From: Datura wrightii | Lineage: Eukaryota > Streptophyta > Magnoliopsida > Solanales > Solanaceae | NCBI GenBank assembly: GCA_035772735.1 | Contig: JASDFA010000020.1 | Span: 109,461,501-109,525,500 of the forward strand | Length of the DNA stretch: 64,000 nt | Direction: 5' to 3' | Part shown: positions 35,729 to 45,624 of the stretch, piece after piece | Numbering within the stretch: position 1 is the stretch's first letter | Layout: the number at the start of each line of letters is the position of its first letter | The notes under the pieces: generated by a model | Told to the model about the DNA's origin: nothing | The model's database searches: none | Seen by the model: only the letters and a program-made list of their open reading frames with translations | Position numbers and translations under genes: made by a program

Positions 35729-36635
35729 AATCTGCTGGCGGAGGCTTGAAACATCTAGAACACACAGACGGTCTGCGTAGCACCCAATCCTCAGTTATTT
35801 GAAAATCTGGCGCTTTACCCTGCTGGATTCTGTCTTTGACCTGGATCAGGTCAGGATCCTCATATTGCCGTTCTTTCACTTCCACAACTAATGATGACAC
35901 GACGGTGTTCTGAATTACCGCTCTACCGTCCTCTGTTTCTGCTACACGAACGGCTAGGCTAGCTAACTGATGTATCTCCCCGACCAATTCCCGCTGCTCG
36001 GGCTGCAAATACGCCAAACTCCCCATGGACTTATGACTGAGAGCATCTGCTACAACATTGGCTTTTCTCGGGTGGTACAGAATATTCACGTCATAATCCT
36101 TTAACAGCTCCAACCAGCGGCGTTGCCGCAGATTCAACTCTCTCTGAGTGAAGATATACTGTAGGCTCTTGTGATATGTAAAAATATCAACATGGACACC
36201 ATACAGGTAATGTCTCCACATTTTCAAGGCATGGATCACTGCAGCTAACTCCAGGACGTGGGTAGGGTAATTCTTTTCGTGTTTCCTCAGCTGTCTGGAA
36301 GCATATGTAATCACTTTACCATGCTGCATCAACACACAACCTAACCCGATGCCTGATGCATCGCAATACACCGAGTAACCTTCTGTACCTTCCGGCAATG
36401 CTAACACTGGGGCGGAGGTTAATCTGTCTTTCAGTTCCTGGAAGCTCTGCTCGCATGCCTCTGTCCACTGAAACTTTGCTGCTTTCTGCGTCAGTTTAGT
36501 CAGAGGTGCTGCTATGGTAGAGAACCCTTCAACAAACCTCCTGTAATAACCTGCTAATCCCAGAAAACTACGGACCTCAATCGGAGTGGTAGGCCTAGGC
36601 CATGATTTGACTGCTTCTATTTTCTGTTTGTCAAC
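35667..36635 (-). pseudogene. RNase H segment of element D pol
   Basis: In frame with the upstream RT after a TAG at 36636-36638. It reads YCDASGIGLGCVL (first acidic residue), ASRQLRKHEKNYPTHDLE-like coding, and then ...FTYHKSLQYIF. The family's usual motif is TDHKSL, so a catalytic Asp is replaced by Tyr. VADALSHKS follows. The last about 35 codons (after VLRR) are out of frame because of the deletion near 35770. It would be non-functional even if the stop were read through. Confidence 0.85.
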
Positions 36636-38072
36636 CTATATACCAGCATCCGACACAATGTGCCCTAGGAAGGCTACTGAGTTAAGCCAGAATTCACACT
36701 TGGAAAACTTAGCATATAATTGGCGGTCCCTGAGGATCTGGAGTACTGTCCGTAAATGAGTCCGGTGATCTGCTTCAGAGCGAGAATACACCAGAATATC
36801 ATCAATAAACACTATCACGAACAGGTCCAGGTATGGTCTGAAAATACTATTCATCAGGTCCATGAATACTGCTGGGGCATTCGTCAACCCGAAGGACATA
36901 ACTAGAAATTCAAAGTGTCCATATCGGGTCTTGAACGCCATTTTAGGAATATCTCTTTCACGTACCAGAACCTGATGATATCCGGACCGCAAGTCAATCT
37001 TAGAGAAGTATCTGGCTCCCTGTAACTGATCAAATAAATCATCTATTCTAGGAAGCGGGTACTTGTTTTTCACTGTAACTTTATTCAACTGCCGATAATC
37101 TATACACATACGGAGTGAGCCATCTTTCTTTTTCACAAATAACACTGGCGCACCCCATGGTGAAGTACTCGGCCTGATGAAACCTTTATCTAACAAATCT
37201 TTCAACTGCTCCTTCAACTCTCTGAGTTCTGCAGGAGCCATACGATAAGGAGGAATTGATATAGGCTGAGTGCCTGGTAATAAATCAATAGCGAAATCTA
37301 TTTCCCTCTCTGGGGGAATACCAGGTAACTCATCTGGAAACACATCAGGGAACTCTTTCACCACCGGAACAGACTGGAATGTCGGAGATTCTGCCCGAAC
37401 ATCCTGAACTCTGACTAGGTGGTAAATACATCCCTTAGTTATCAATTTCCTCGCCTGAAGGTAGGAAATAAACCTACCTTTTGGAGTAGCTGTGCTGCCT
37501 TTCCACTCTCGCACTGCCTCTCCTGGAAAGTGGAATCGGACCGTCTTGGTCCAACATTCTACATTGGTGTAGCATGGCACTAGCCAATCCATACCCATTA
37601 TGGCATCGAAGTCTATCATTTCTAGCTCTACCAGATCTACTGTAGTCTGGCGGTCAGCGACCTCCACTGTACACCCTCGGTAAATTCTGCTAGCTATAAT
37701 AGAGTCACCGACGGGCGTGGATACTGAAAAGGGCTGCTGCAATAATTCTGGTGCAATATTGAACTTTCGTGCCACAAATGGGGTAATATATGACAAAGTG
37801 GATCCTGGATCAATCAATACGTAAGCAGGGCATGAACAGATAGTCATCGTACCTGTCACTACATCTGGCGACGCCTCTGAGTCGTGTCTCCCTGGTAGTG
37901 CATAAGTATGGTTTGAGCCCGTACCTGAACTGGAAGCTCCTGATCTACCTCGGCCTCTGCCTACTGAACCTAAAGGCCCACGCCTCGCTGAGGCTGCTGG
38001 GGCTCGTGGCCCTGCGGATCCCCTGTCCTGACTATCTCTACTCCCCTGACCTCTGGTCGGACAATCTCTCAT
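36636..38072 (-). CDS. Protease and reverse transcriptase of element D
   Basis: A 478-codon frame, a continuation of the gag frame. It starts within the zinc knuckle (CYICGQEGHRMRDCP lies across its beginning, with an extra Cys/His cluster upstream). The aspartic protease follows (VLIDPGSTLSYITPFV, residues about 85-105), then RT with RMCIDYRQLNKVTVKNKYPLPRID, MSFGLTNAPAVFMDLMN and the catalytic FIDDILVYS box (about 425). It stops at TAG 36636-36638 directly after GHIVSDAGI, where the family has Gln. It would be translated as part of a gag-pol polyprotein. Confidence 0.88.
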   Translation of the reverse strand: MRDCPTRGQGSRDSQDRGSAGPRAPAASARRGPLGSVGRGRGRSGASSSGTGSNHTYALPGRHDSEASPDVVTGTMTICSCPAYVLIDPGSTLSYITPFVARKFNIAPELLQQPFSVSTPVGDSIIASRIYRGCTVEVADRQTTVDLVELEMIDFDAIMGMDWLVPCYTNVECWTKTVRFHFPGEAVREWKGSTATPKGRFISYLQARKLITKGCIYHLVRVQDVRAESPTFQSVPVVKEFPDVFPDELPGIPPEREIDFAIDLLPGTQPISIPPYRMAPAELRELKEQLKDLLDKGFIRPSTSPWGAPVLFVKKKDGSLRMCIDYRQLNKVTVKNKYPLPRIDDLFDQLQGARYFSKIDLRSGYHQVLVRERDIPKMAFKTRYGHFEFLVMSFGLTNAPAVFMDLMNSIFRPYLDLFVIVFIDDILVYSRSEADHRTHLRTVLQILRDRQLYAKFSKCEFWLNSVAFLGHIVSDAGI

Positions 38073-39248
38073 CCGATGCCCCTCCTGTCCACAAATATAA
38101 CACCCAGTGGAGCCATATTTACAAGCTCTGGAGTGTGGTCGATTACAATAGGGACAGGGTGAGGGTGCAAATCTGCTCTGCTCTCCCCTTCTCTACTGCG
38201 GGGAATCTACTGTTCTGGAACTGCCACTGGGCTCTGACTACCCTCGACGAGCAGGTCTACCTCACTGCTGCTGCTGTGGTGGAGGTGGGGGTCTAGGGGG
38301 CCTGTCTGATAGTCGTGGCCTGGGTCCTCTCTGAACTTCCCTTTGCATCTCGTCTGATCTGTCTCTGCGGTGCTGTTCCTGACTGGTCTGTCTACTATTC
38401 TATTGCCACTGTCTAAGACCCTCAATGGTCTGAGCAAAGGCCTGTACTCGGGCGATATCCATATCCTCTCGTAACATAGCTGTCATACATGTCTCCGTAT
38501 ATTCCGGGTTCAGACCCATAATAAATCTGTGAACTCTAGCTGGCATAGTATCAACAAATGCTGGAGCATAACGGGCTAAGGAGTCAAACTGTAAAGCATA
38601 CTCGTGTACGCTCCTCGCCCCCTGCTCCAGATGTAAAAACTGATCCATCCGGGCCTGCCAGATCTCTCGTGGCAAGTAACGTTCTAGGAAGGCCTCCAAG
38701 AAGCTGGTCCAGGTCGGAGGGGTAACATCTCTCCCTCGGGACCTTTCCCAACTCTCGTACCATAATACTGCTATGTCCCGCAACCGAAACACTGCCAACT
38801 CAACAGACTCTGAAGGGGTCACATGCATAACCCGGAAAATTCTCTGCATTTGATCTAGAAAGTCCTGAGGGTCCTCTGCCTGATCTGACCCAGTGAACTG
38901 TGGAGGACCTAGTGTTAAAAATTCCCTGACCGTGGAAATACCTGACCCACCTGAAGGCTCTGCTGCTACAGGTGGCACCGACTGGCGCTGTGTGGCCATC
39001 ATTTGTGCCAAGATAACTACAGCGCTATGAACCTCCTGATCCGATGGCGAAGGCACAGGAGCTATCGGGGGCGGTGCAGTGCCCAACGACTCTTGATGTG
39101 AGGGGGACTGCTGAGAGGGCTGTGATGAAGCCTCTATATCGCCCTCAGATCGAGCTGACTCTGACTGAAGCTGAGGCATCCTGCTGGTGCCTTCTCCTGC
39201 TGCTGTGTCTAATCTCCTGCCTGTGGCAGGGTGTCGCTGATCTGCCAT
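38073..39248 (-). pseudogene. gag of element D with in-frame stops
   Basis: The ATG at 39246-39248 opens MADQRHPATGRR. The first 282 codons hold the retrotransposon gag domain (GPPQFTGSDQAEDPQDFLDQ, VLWYESWERSRG, ARMDQFLHLEQGARSVHEYA). The same frame is then cut by TAG 38400-38402, TGA 38262-38264, TAG 38238-38240 and TAG 38193-38195 before reaching the zinc knuckle and protease. No frameshift is present. Each stop is one C-to-T change from Gln or Arg. Gag would form the particle; this copy makes only a truncated form. Confidence 0.88.
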
Positions 39249-39254
39249 TCTTAT

Positions 39255-41574
39255 CTGTAGACAAAGAATACGATAAGTTTTAGGGACACAACCCTATACT
39301 GTACCGCTCTATAGCACGACTGACTGAAAAAGAAGAGTAACCATCCTATCATGCCTCGCAGCCTCCTTCCTATAGTATGTGGTGCACAACACATCCATAG
39401 ACAAGATTCTACTTAGCACGGTTTGTAGACTCCCTGGGACACGACCTGCTCTGATACCAATTTTGTCACGCCCCGCCTTGGGGGGTATGACTGGCACCTG
39501 GTGCCCTAGTAGGACCTAGACTGCTAACTGGTGAGCCTAAGCACAGCTGGCGCCTGGCTAGCTCTAACTCAGATTTCTGGAAACAAAGGGCTATATAACG
39601 ACTGTAAACACAGCCTCCGGCCAACTGGCCTATAGCCATCTGTACCTGTAATAACAGCTAACCAGAAACATATCAATATAAGGGAGCCTATGCGGGCCGA
39701 GAAGGCCACCATGCGGTCTAGTTATCTGTAACTCAACAATAGAATACTGAATAACTACGTGACCGGCAAGGTCACCACTACTGACTGGATAAGGCCTCAC
39801 ACGGCCAACATAAACTGAAATGCTAAACGCTATAACAAACTGCACGGCCTCACATGACCAGCTCAACTGACCACAGGGAAATATATACAGACTGCAAGCC
39901 TCTAGGAGTACTGATAAGATGGTCGGGGCCCTTACTGTACAACAAAAGGAAATGATATAAATCTCTTAAATATCAAGCTCCGGATGACAGGAGCTGATGA
40001 CTCTGCGCTGGCTAGGATCACGAGGGATCGCCTCCTCGTGAATGAGTACCTGCAGGCAAGTAATGCAGCGCCCCGCTGGGCATCAGTACCACTGGTACCG
40101 AGTATGCAAAGCAACTGAAATAATACAACTGAATACAAATAACATAACTAACAAGTCTGTGAGCAGAAGGTAACTGAATCTGAAGAGCTGATAGGAACTA
40201 GATCAAACCTTTCTGCACTGATAGGCAGGAACGTGTCCGTAGTCACGGCGGCCTGCTGTCTATTAACTAGTATATATATATATATATAAAGCACATAAGT
40301 ACATATACATTTAGCAAGCAATAGCCAATACCAACCCCCATAAGCCGGATGGCGCCAAGCAAGCAAACAATCTATATACCCCCACCCGAATCAAAACCAG
40401 CCAAAAATAAGTCACTCCACTCATCTGCTCACTCGGAGCTCCTCTACCGGCCCCTTGGGTCTCCGGCTCGGGCCATAGCCTCCGATATAAATAACCGTGT
40501 CTGAGTCTAGAGGACTCCTGTGCAGACAGTAACAGATAGGGTCTGGTTCCCTGGAACTCTCCTCAGGGCTATCTAAAACTGCAGCTGCACCTGTAATAAG
40601 ATCTGTACTGTAACTGTATGTGTATCTGTTCCTTGGTCGCTTGCGCACAACAGGGCTATCTGTACTGTAATGCTGATCAGCCTGATATGGGGAAAGCTTT
40701 ATCCCATCTTCGTCCAAACTGGGGACGACATGCCACTCCTTGGAGTGACGTAAACCCACCCGCTCAGTGGGCGACACGATTACCAACCCAGGGGCGGCGT
40801 GGATGCTCAGTAAGGTGCCCTCTTGCCCCATCAAGTCTTCAACAAACAAATAGCACATATAAATAGCAAGCATGTATAACTGAAAAAGGCTATCTGAAAT
40901 CTTATTTCCTTATTCTGATCTCTTTCTGTATTATACTGATTCTGAGATCTTTATTTAACTGTTTGGCTAATCTGTAGCCGGGATACTATCTGTCTGAATG
41001 GCTAATCTGTAGGTATAAAACTGTCTGTCTATCTGATTTTACTTTATTAACTTTATTCTGAAAATCTGTATCTTTTTATTCTACAACATGCTTGCTAATC
41101 ATACAATAGGCAATACTGAATCTGGAATGCTAACTCGCCCTTTGGCGCATGCTTTACTAACTTTCGGACTGAATACGATACGACAATACAACTCAAAATC
41201 TATTAGACTTACTTAATTCTCAACATTCAACTCCGAGAGTTTCAAATACGGAGTTTACTAGGATTTACCAAGCTAAGGCTTACTAACTTGCCGAAGAACA
41301 ACTTCACATACCTTAACCTCAAGTTATCCGACTGTCGGACGAGGCTTGGTCAGTACTCCAGCTATTTCTCCCAACTGCGTTCATATATACGTCAATTAGT
41401 ACTAAATACGACACTATTCTGAAAGAAAACATCACTTTCGATATAATTATAGCCTAAACTTAGGCTTATCGAAAGACGGTCGAAAACTTGCTATTTTTCA
41501 AAAGTCCAGAAGGGAGAAGTATTCACTTTACGGCTAGGAGCACATAGACACTTGTTTGGAGCAATTCCACTTAC
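39255..41574 (-). other. Predicted spliced leader of element D
   Basis: Minus strand: donor AAG|GTAAGTGG after 41575, acceptor GCAG before 41374, exon 41312-41374, donor AAG|GTATGT, and acceptor TTTGTCTACAG ending at 39255, seven bases before the gag ATG. The pattern equals that in element B. Splicing would remove about 2.2 kb of leader with its upstream ATGs. It is inferred, not shown. Confidence 0.5.
39446..39460 (-). other. Primer binding site of element D (initiator tRNA-Met type)
   Basis: The minus strand reads TTGGTATCAGAGCAG three bases after the 5' LTR end at 39464. Confidence 0.9.
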
Positions 41575-42033
41575 CTTAGTCCGGTAGCTCGACGATTCGT
41601 CGATCGTATTTCGTGAAACAAAATCCATAGGAATGCTCCCTGCTGCTAAATACCTCGGTATCTGGAGTTAATATAAGTTTGGACTACGTTTGGCAGCGTA
41701 ATCGAACGATAATATACTAACCCTCGTCGTCTCTCTCTGTTTTCTACGTACTCTCTGGAAATTATAATGAATGATCCAATTTAAAACCGAAGTGGGGCTT
41801 TATATACTTGGGCCTGGACAGGCCCAACGTGTCACGGAGCCAACGCAGAGGCTCCACCTCTGTGACACGTTGCCATCGCGGAGGGGCTCTGCCCCGGCTC
41901 CTTCCGTGATGGTTCGACAGGTTTCTCGTCCGGTCTTTTCCCGGGCCTTTCTCTAGCACGTATGGCTTTCAAATATGCTTAACCAACGCACGAATAGGCC
42001 ATCTAGGTGCTGAAAATCTTACGAGGTATAACA
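39464..42033 (-). repeat. 5' LTR of element D
   Basis: 2570 bp. U3 with TATA (41799-41806) and the palindromic module (41828-41869) lies at the right end, followed by the long R/U5 with conserved donor and acceptor signals. It is directly flanked by the AGGAA duplication at 42034-42038. Confidence 0.95.
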
Positions 42034-42038
42034 AGGAA

Positions 42039-42890
42039 GAATAACTGCCACAAAATAATACAATAATTGAAGTACAAGAAACACAAATAAGAATGAAAAA
42101 TCAAAGGACAAGAAACTACAAGAGTAATACTACAAATATTAGTATAGAAAAATAAGAGTGGCAATGCTAAATTACCTACTAAGCTACTATCCTAATATAT
42201 GTCCTCCATAACCTCCTATCTAAGGTCATGACTTCGGTAAGCAAAAGTTGTGTCATGTCCTATCTAATCACTTCTTCCCAATACTTCTTTGACCTACCTC
42301 TTCCTTTCCTAAAACCATCTATAGTCAATCTCCACATTGTGGCATCCATGGATCTATGCTTCACATACCCAAACCATTGCAGTCTCGCTTTCCTCATCTT
42401 ATCCTCTATTAAGGTCACTCTCACCTTATCCCAAATATCTTCATTTCTAATCCTATCTCTCCTAGTGTGCCCGCATATCCATCACATCTTCCTCATTTCC
42501 GCGACCTTCATCTTCTAAATGTGAGAGTTCTTGACTGCTCAACACTCCGCACCATATAACATAGTTGGTCTAACCACCACTCTGTAGACCCTGCACTTAT
42601 GTTTTGGTGGCACATTCTTATCACACAAGACTCCAGAAGCGAGCCTCCATGTCATCCATCCTACACCAATACGATGTGTGACATCATCGCCGATCTTCCT
42701 ATTTTCTTGAATAATAGACCCAAGATACTTGAAACTCCCTCTCTTTTGGATGGCCTAAGTATTAAGTCTCACTTCCAGGCCGGCCTCATTCTTTACGTCA
42801 TTGAACTTGAACTCCAAGTATTCTGTCTTGGCCCTACTCGACCTGAACCCTTTACATTCTAAGGTTTGTCTTCAAATCTCCAACTTAGCC
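42039..42890 (-). pseudogene. RTE-type LINE reverse-transcriptase C-terminus (right piece)
   Basis: On the minus strand, broken frames read the plant RTE RT tail: EYLECKF-like, LGSIIQ-like and HRIGAGWM near 42600-42830, LYGAECW near 42540, and then RLQWFGYVKHRSMDATMWR near 42330. In-frame stops are present. It is 5'-truncated near 42890 and continues 3' into its UTR, then across element D to the tail at 31395. The original fragment is about 1.1 kb. Confidence 0.8.
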
Positions 42891-43375
42891 ACTTCTGCAA
42901 AAAATATAAAATAAAATAAAGCAACAAAAAATTCAAAAAAAATTGTACAATATTAAATTCCTTTGATTTGAATTTTAAAATTTACAATATTAGTTACATT
43001 TCGTAGCACAAACAAAATATCTTGAGTAACTATGTATATAAAAAATTAATTGCATCGAATTAATTAAAGAAGTAAAGATAATACTAATTGAGAACAGGGA
43101 CAATAAACCCTAAACCTATTTATCAACTTCAACCCAAATTTTATGTTGGTTATGGCGTCGTTGGCCAGTGGCCAACCTTCTACTGAGGTTGGCCTACCTG
43201 TCACTACCAATATAACCAACTATGCAATTTCACTACATGTGATCACACAGTAAATCATAGAGCCTCTTAATATTAAATTTATTGTGTTCTTTCATGGGGA
43301 ACCTACAATTATATGGACAAAAAAATAGTTTAACAAATTAACAGTGAGAGGAAATTTCAATTTGCGATCGTAGCA
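42891..43375. other. AT-rich sequence, nothing recognisable
   Basis: No domain, repeat ends or RNA gene seen. The last part may be upstream sequence of the DUF4283 remnant. Confidence 0.4.
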
Positions 43376-43853
43376 AAATTTTCACATGGGCATCTTGACT
43401 TATATGAATTGAGGAATACAATACCAATTTAGTTGAAAATTAACGGGTCTTGCAATATTGAATTTCTGGAAGAACGACGCATAATTATCAGACATCCATT
43501 GTTGGAAAATTATACCACATTAATGTCAAGGGCATTGGTATTACGAGTAAAGAATATATAGTTTCTATTGAAATTCTTAAAGTGGGATCCATGGTTCAAT
43601 TCTAATGAAGAAACAACCATAGATATTGCACGGATATCTTTCCCTAGACTACCAAAATATCTTTTTGACAAGGAATCGATGTTCTCTATAGAAAATGCAG
43701 TGGAAAAATCATTAGTGGTGGATAAGACTTCTAATAATAAAACAAAACTAGTTGTGTTAGGGTTAAAGTAGAGATTGAACTACTAAAAAAGTTGCCAAGA
43801 AGAACTTAGATTGATTGCGTCGATAAGGAGATAGGGGAACGTCATTCAAAGTT
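43376..43853 (+). pseudogene. DUF4283-domain remnant (LINE ORF1 / gag-like)
   Basis: Frames read INGSCNIEFLEERRIIIRH, LLENYTTLMSRA, FLKWDPWFNSNEETTIDIA, RISFPRLPKYLFDKESMFS and VDKTSNNKTK. This is the order of a plant DUF4283 domain, usually part of an L1 ORF1 or a related nucleic-acid-binding protein. Stops (near 43433 and 43560) and loss of the zinc knuckle show it is dead. It ends where LTR-like sequence starts (TGTCACGATTC, 43854). Confidence 0.7.
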
Positions 43854-45174
43854 GTCACGATTCAATTTAGGACCGTGATCGATGCTAAGGAATAGAACCC
43901 AAAGCAAGCCTTATGGAAATTTTACAGAAAATCAGATAGAGTTTTCCTTTTCTAGATCTATCCAAAAATTTTTCTGTCTCAACAATCAATAACAAAACAA
44001 TCCATATTGTCAAAACAGACCATAATATTCATCCACAGTCTATTCAACTGCAATAATACTAAATTCATCTCAAAATATGAAAATAAGTCTAATACTGATT
44101 TCAAGTCTATAATAACGAAAGAATACTCATGACTCTAATGAAATGATTATGTAGTGACTCTACGAGTTCAAAAGAAGATACAATAACAAATAAGTAAACT
44201 TCTTGTCCACGCGAATCAATGCAGGGCTCGCCAAAAATTGTCAACCCGTATGCTCCAGTTAATAAAATCCTCACCAACGTCACCTGCTATCTCTGAAAAA
44301 AATAGCTGGGAGTGAGTTGCTAGCTCAATGAGTGATATAATCACAATCGCTTTTAATTGGGACAAGTCAGAAAACATGCTAATAAAATAATCAAAATACC
44401 ATGAGACAAATGGTCTTTTAGAAACAATAACAATGATCAACTTATTTATTTCATGTAAGTAGAAATCAATTAATAGTTCGGTAATAAAACTCAGTAAACA
44501 CTGTCATATCAATTCTTATGTTTGGGGAGGTTTCCAAGGATGAATCATGTAATCGGTGTGACTCCCTACCTTGAAAGATAGCCAATAACTATAAACCCTT
44601 CATAAAGGAATCAAATATTTGGGCAGGTCCCTGTTCTAGAGAAATCAGTAACTATATGCTAGTTTTACCTTCCCGCTAGCGAGGACTATAACGGTAATAT
44701 GTAAATATAAGATGCACTAGGTCTAATGAACCTGCCATTAGATATGGAATCCGTCAAGGTCTACTCCCAAACTATCTTATTTTTAACTAGTATTTATTTG
44801 AAATAAAATATTTTCAAATCGATACATGGCATGTTTATTTTCAAATCATATCATATATCAAACTTTAACAAAATACTTATCAAGATAATTAATTCTCAAG
44901 TAAGCATAAAATCTCTCAGGTAACCGAAAATATGTGCAATAACAGTGAGAACTTTTCAAATAGCCATTTTGACATCATATCAAGTAAAAGACTTATCCCA
45001 CATGAAATTTCAAAGTATTTGGTAACATATTACTTCTAAAATCATTATAAATCATGAAGATTGTGAAAATACAAATTGTGGTAAGGTCACTACTCACAAT
45101 ACTCTTGTCGAAATACCAAACTCATCACCTCAAGAAATCCATATGAATCAATCTATAATCATTTCTGTCACAAC
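43854..45174 (-). repeat. Decayed LTR-like sequence
   Basis: Starts TGTCACGATTCAATTTAGGA, a common end of solanaceous Ty3-gypsy LTRs seen in reverse orientation. The partner end and target duplication were not found. No gene inside. Confidence 0.4.
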
Positions 45175-45624
45175 CCGAACATAGGCCCGGATCGAGACAC
45201 GGGACAAAGAACCCCGAGAGGCTCCAAGTTGACCCATGACATGAACATATCATCTAGCTCAATCATAATAAAGTGGAAGATCAATATAATTAATATAGCG
45301 GAAGTGTAATAATCTCATAACATCAGAATATGTAACTCAAGACCGAAGCTGATTACATGCTATGTTTGAAAAGTCTCTACTAATGACGAGTTGATGGGAC
45401 AAGACCCCAACTAACTCACTAAAGTCTAAAACTTAAAGTACTAGATACAACTGAAAAGAAGGGCCCTTAAAAGATGAGAACTCACCAACTCTGGCTGATA
45501 AGTGCTAAAGTTACAGGCTTGGCTAATGACGGGACCGAGCCTGAATATCCGAGCCTGTATTATGAAATGATACAACATAGAGTATGCGGTCAGTACGTGG
45601 AATTCACCGAGTATGTAAGGTAAG
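45175..45624 (-). repeat. Second LTR-like fragment, cut by element E
   Basis: Begins TGTCACAACCCGAACA, again an LTR-end type sequence, and runs into the start of element E at 45625. Probably the end of another older LTR in reverse orientation. Confidence 0.4.

Larger units (their letters stand above)
31613..42033 (-). mobile_element. Element D: near-complete Tekay-type Ty3-gypsy retrotransposon
   Basis: A 10.4-kb minus-strand element flanked by perfect AGGAA duplications (31608-31612, 42034-42038). The 3' LTR is at 31613-34194 and the 5' LTR at 39464-42033. It has a PBS, a PPT and gag-protease-RT-RNaseH-integrase in Tekay order with a chromodomain tail. Coding is interrupted only by a handful of stops and one frameshift, so it is far better preserved than B. 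Its LTRs share architecture with A and B but end TGTTATACC. Confidence 0.95.
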
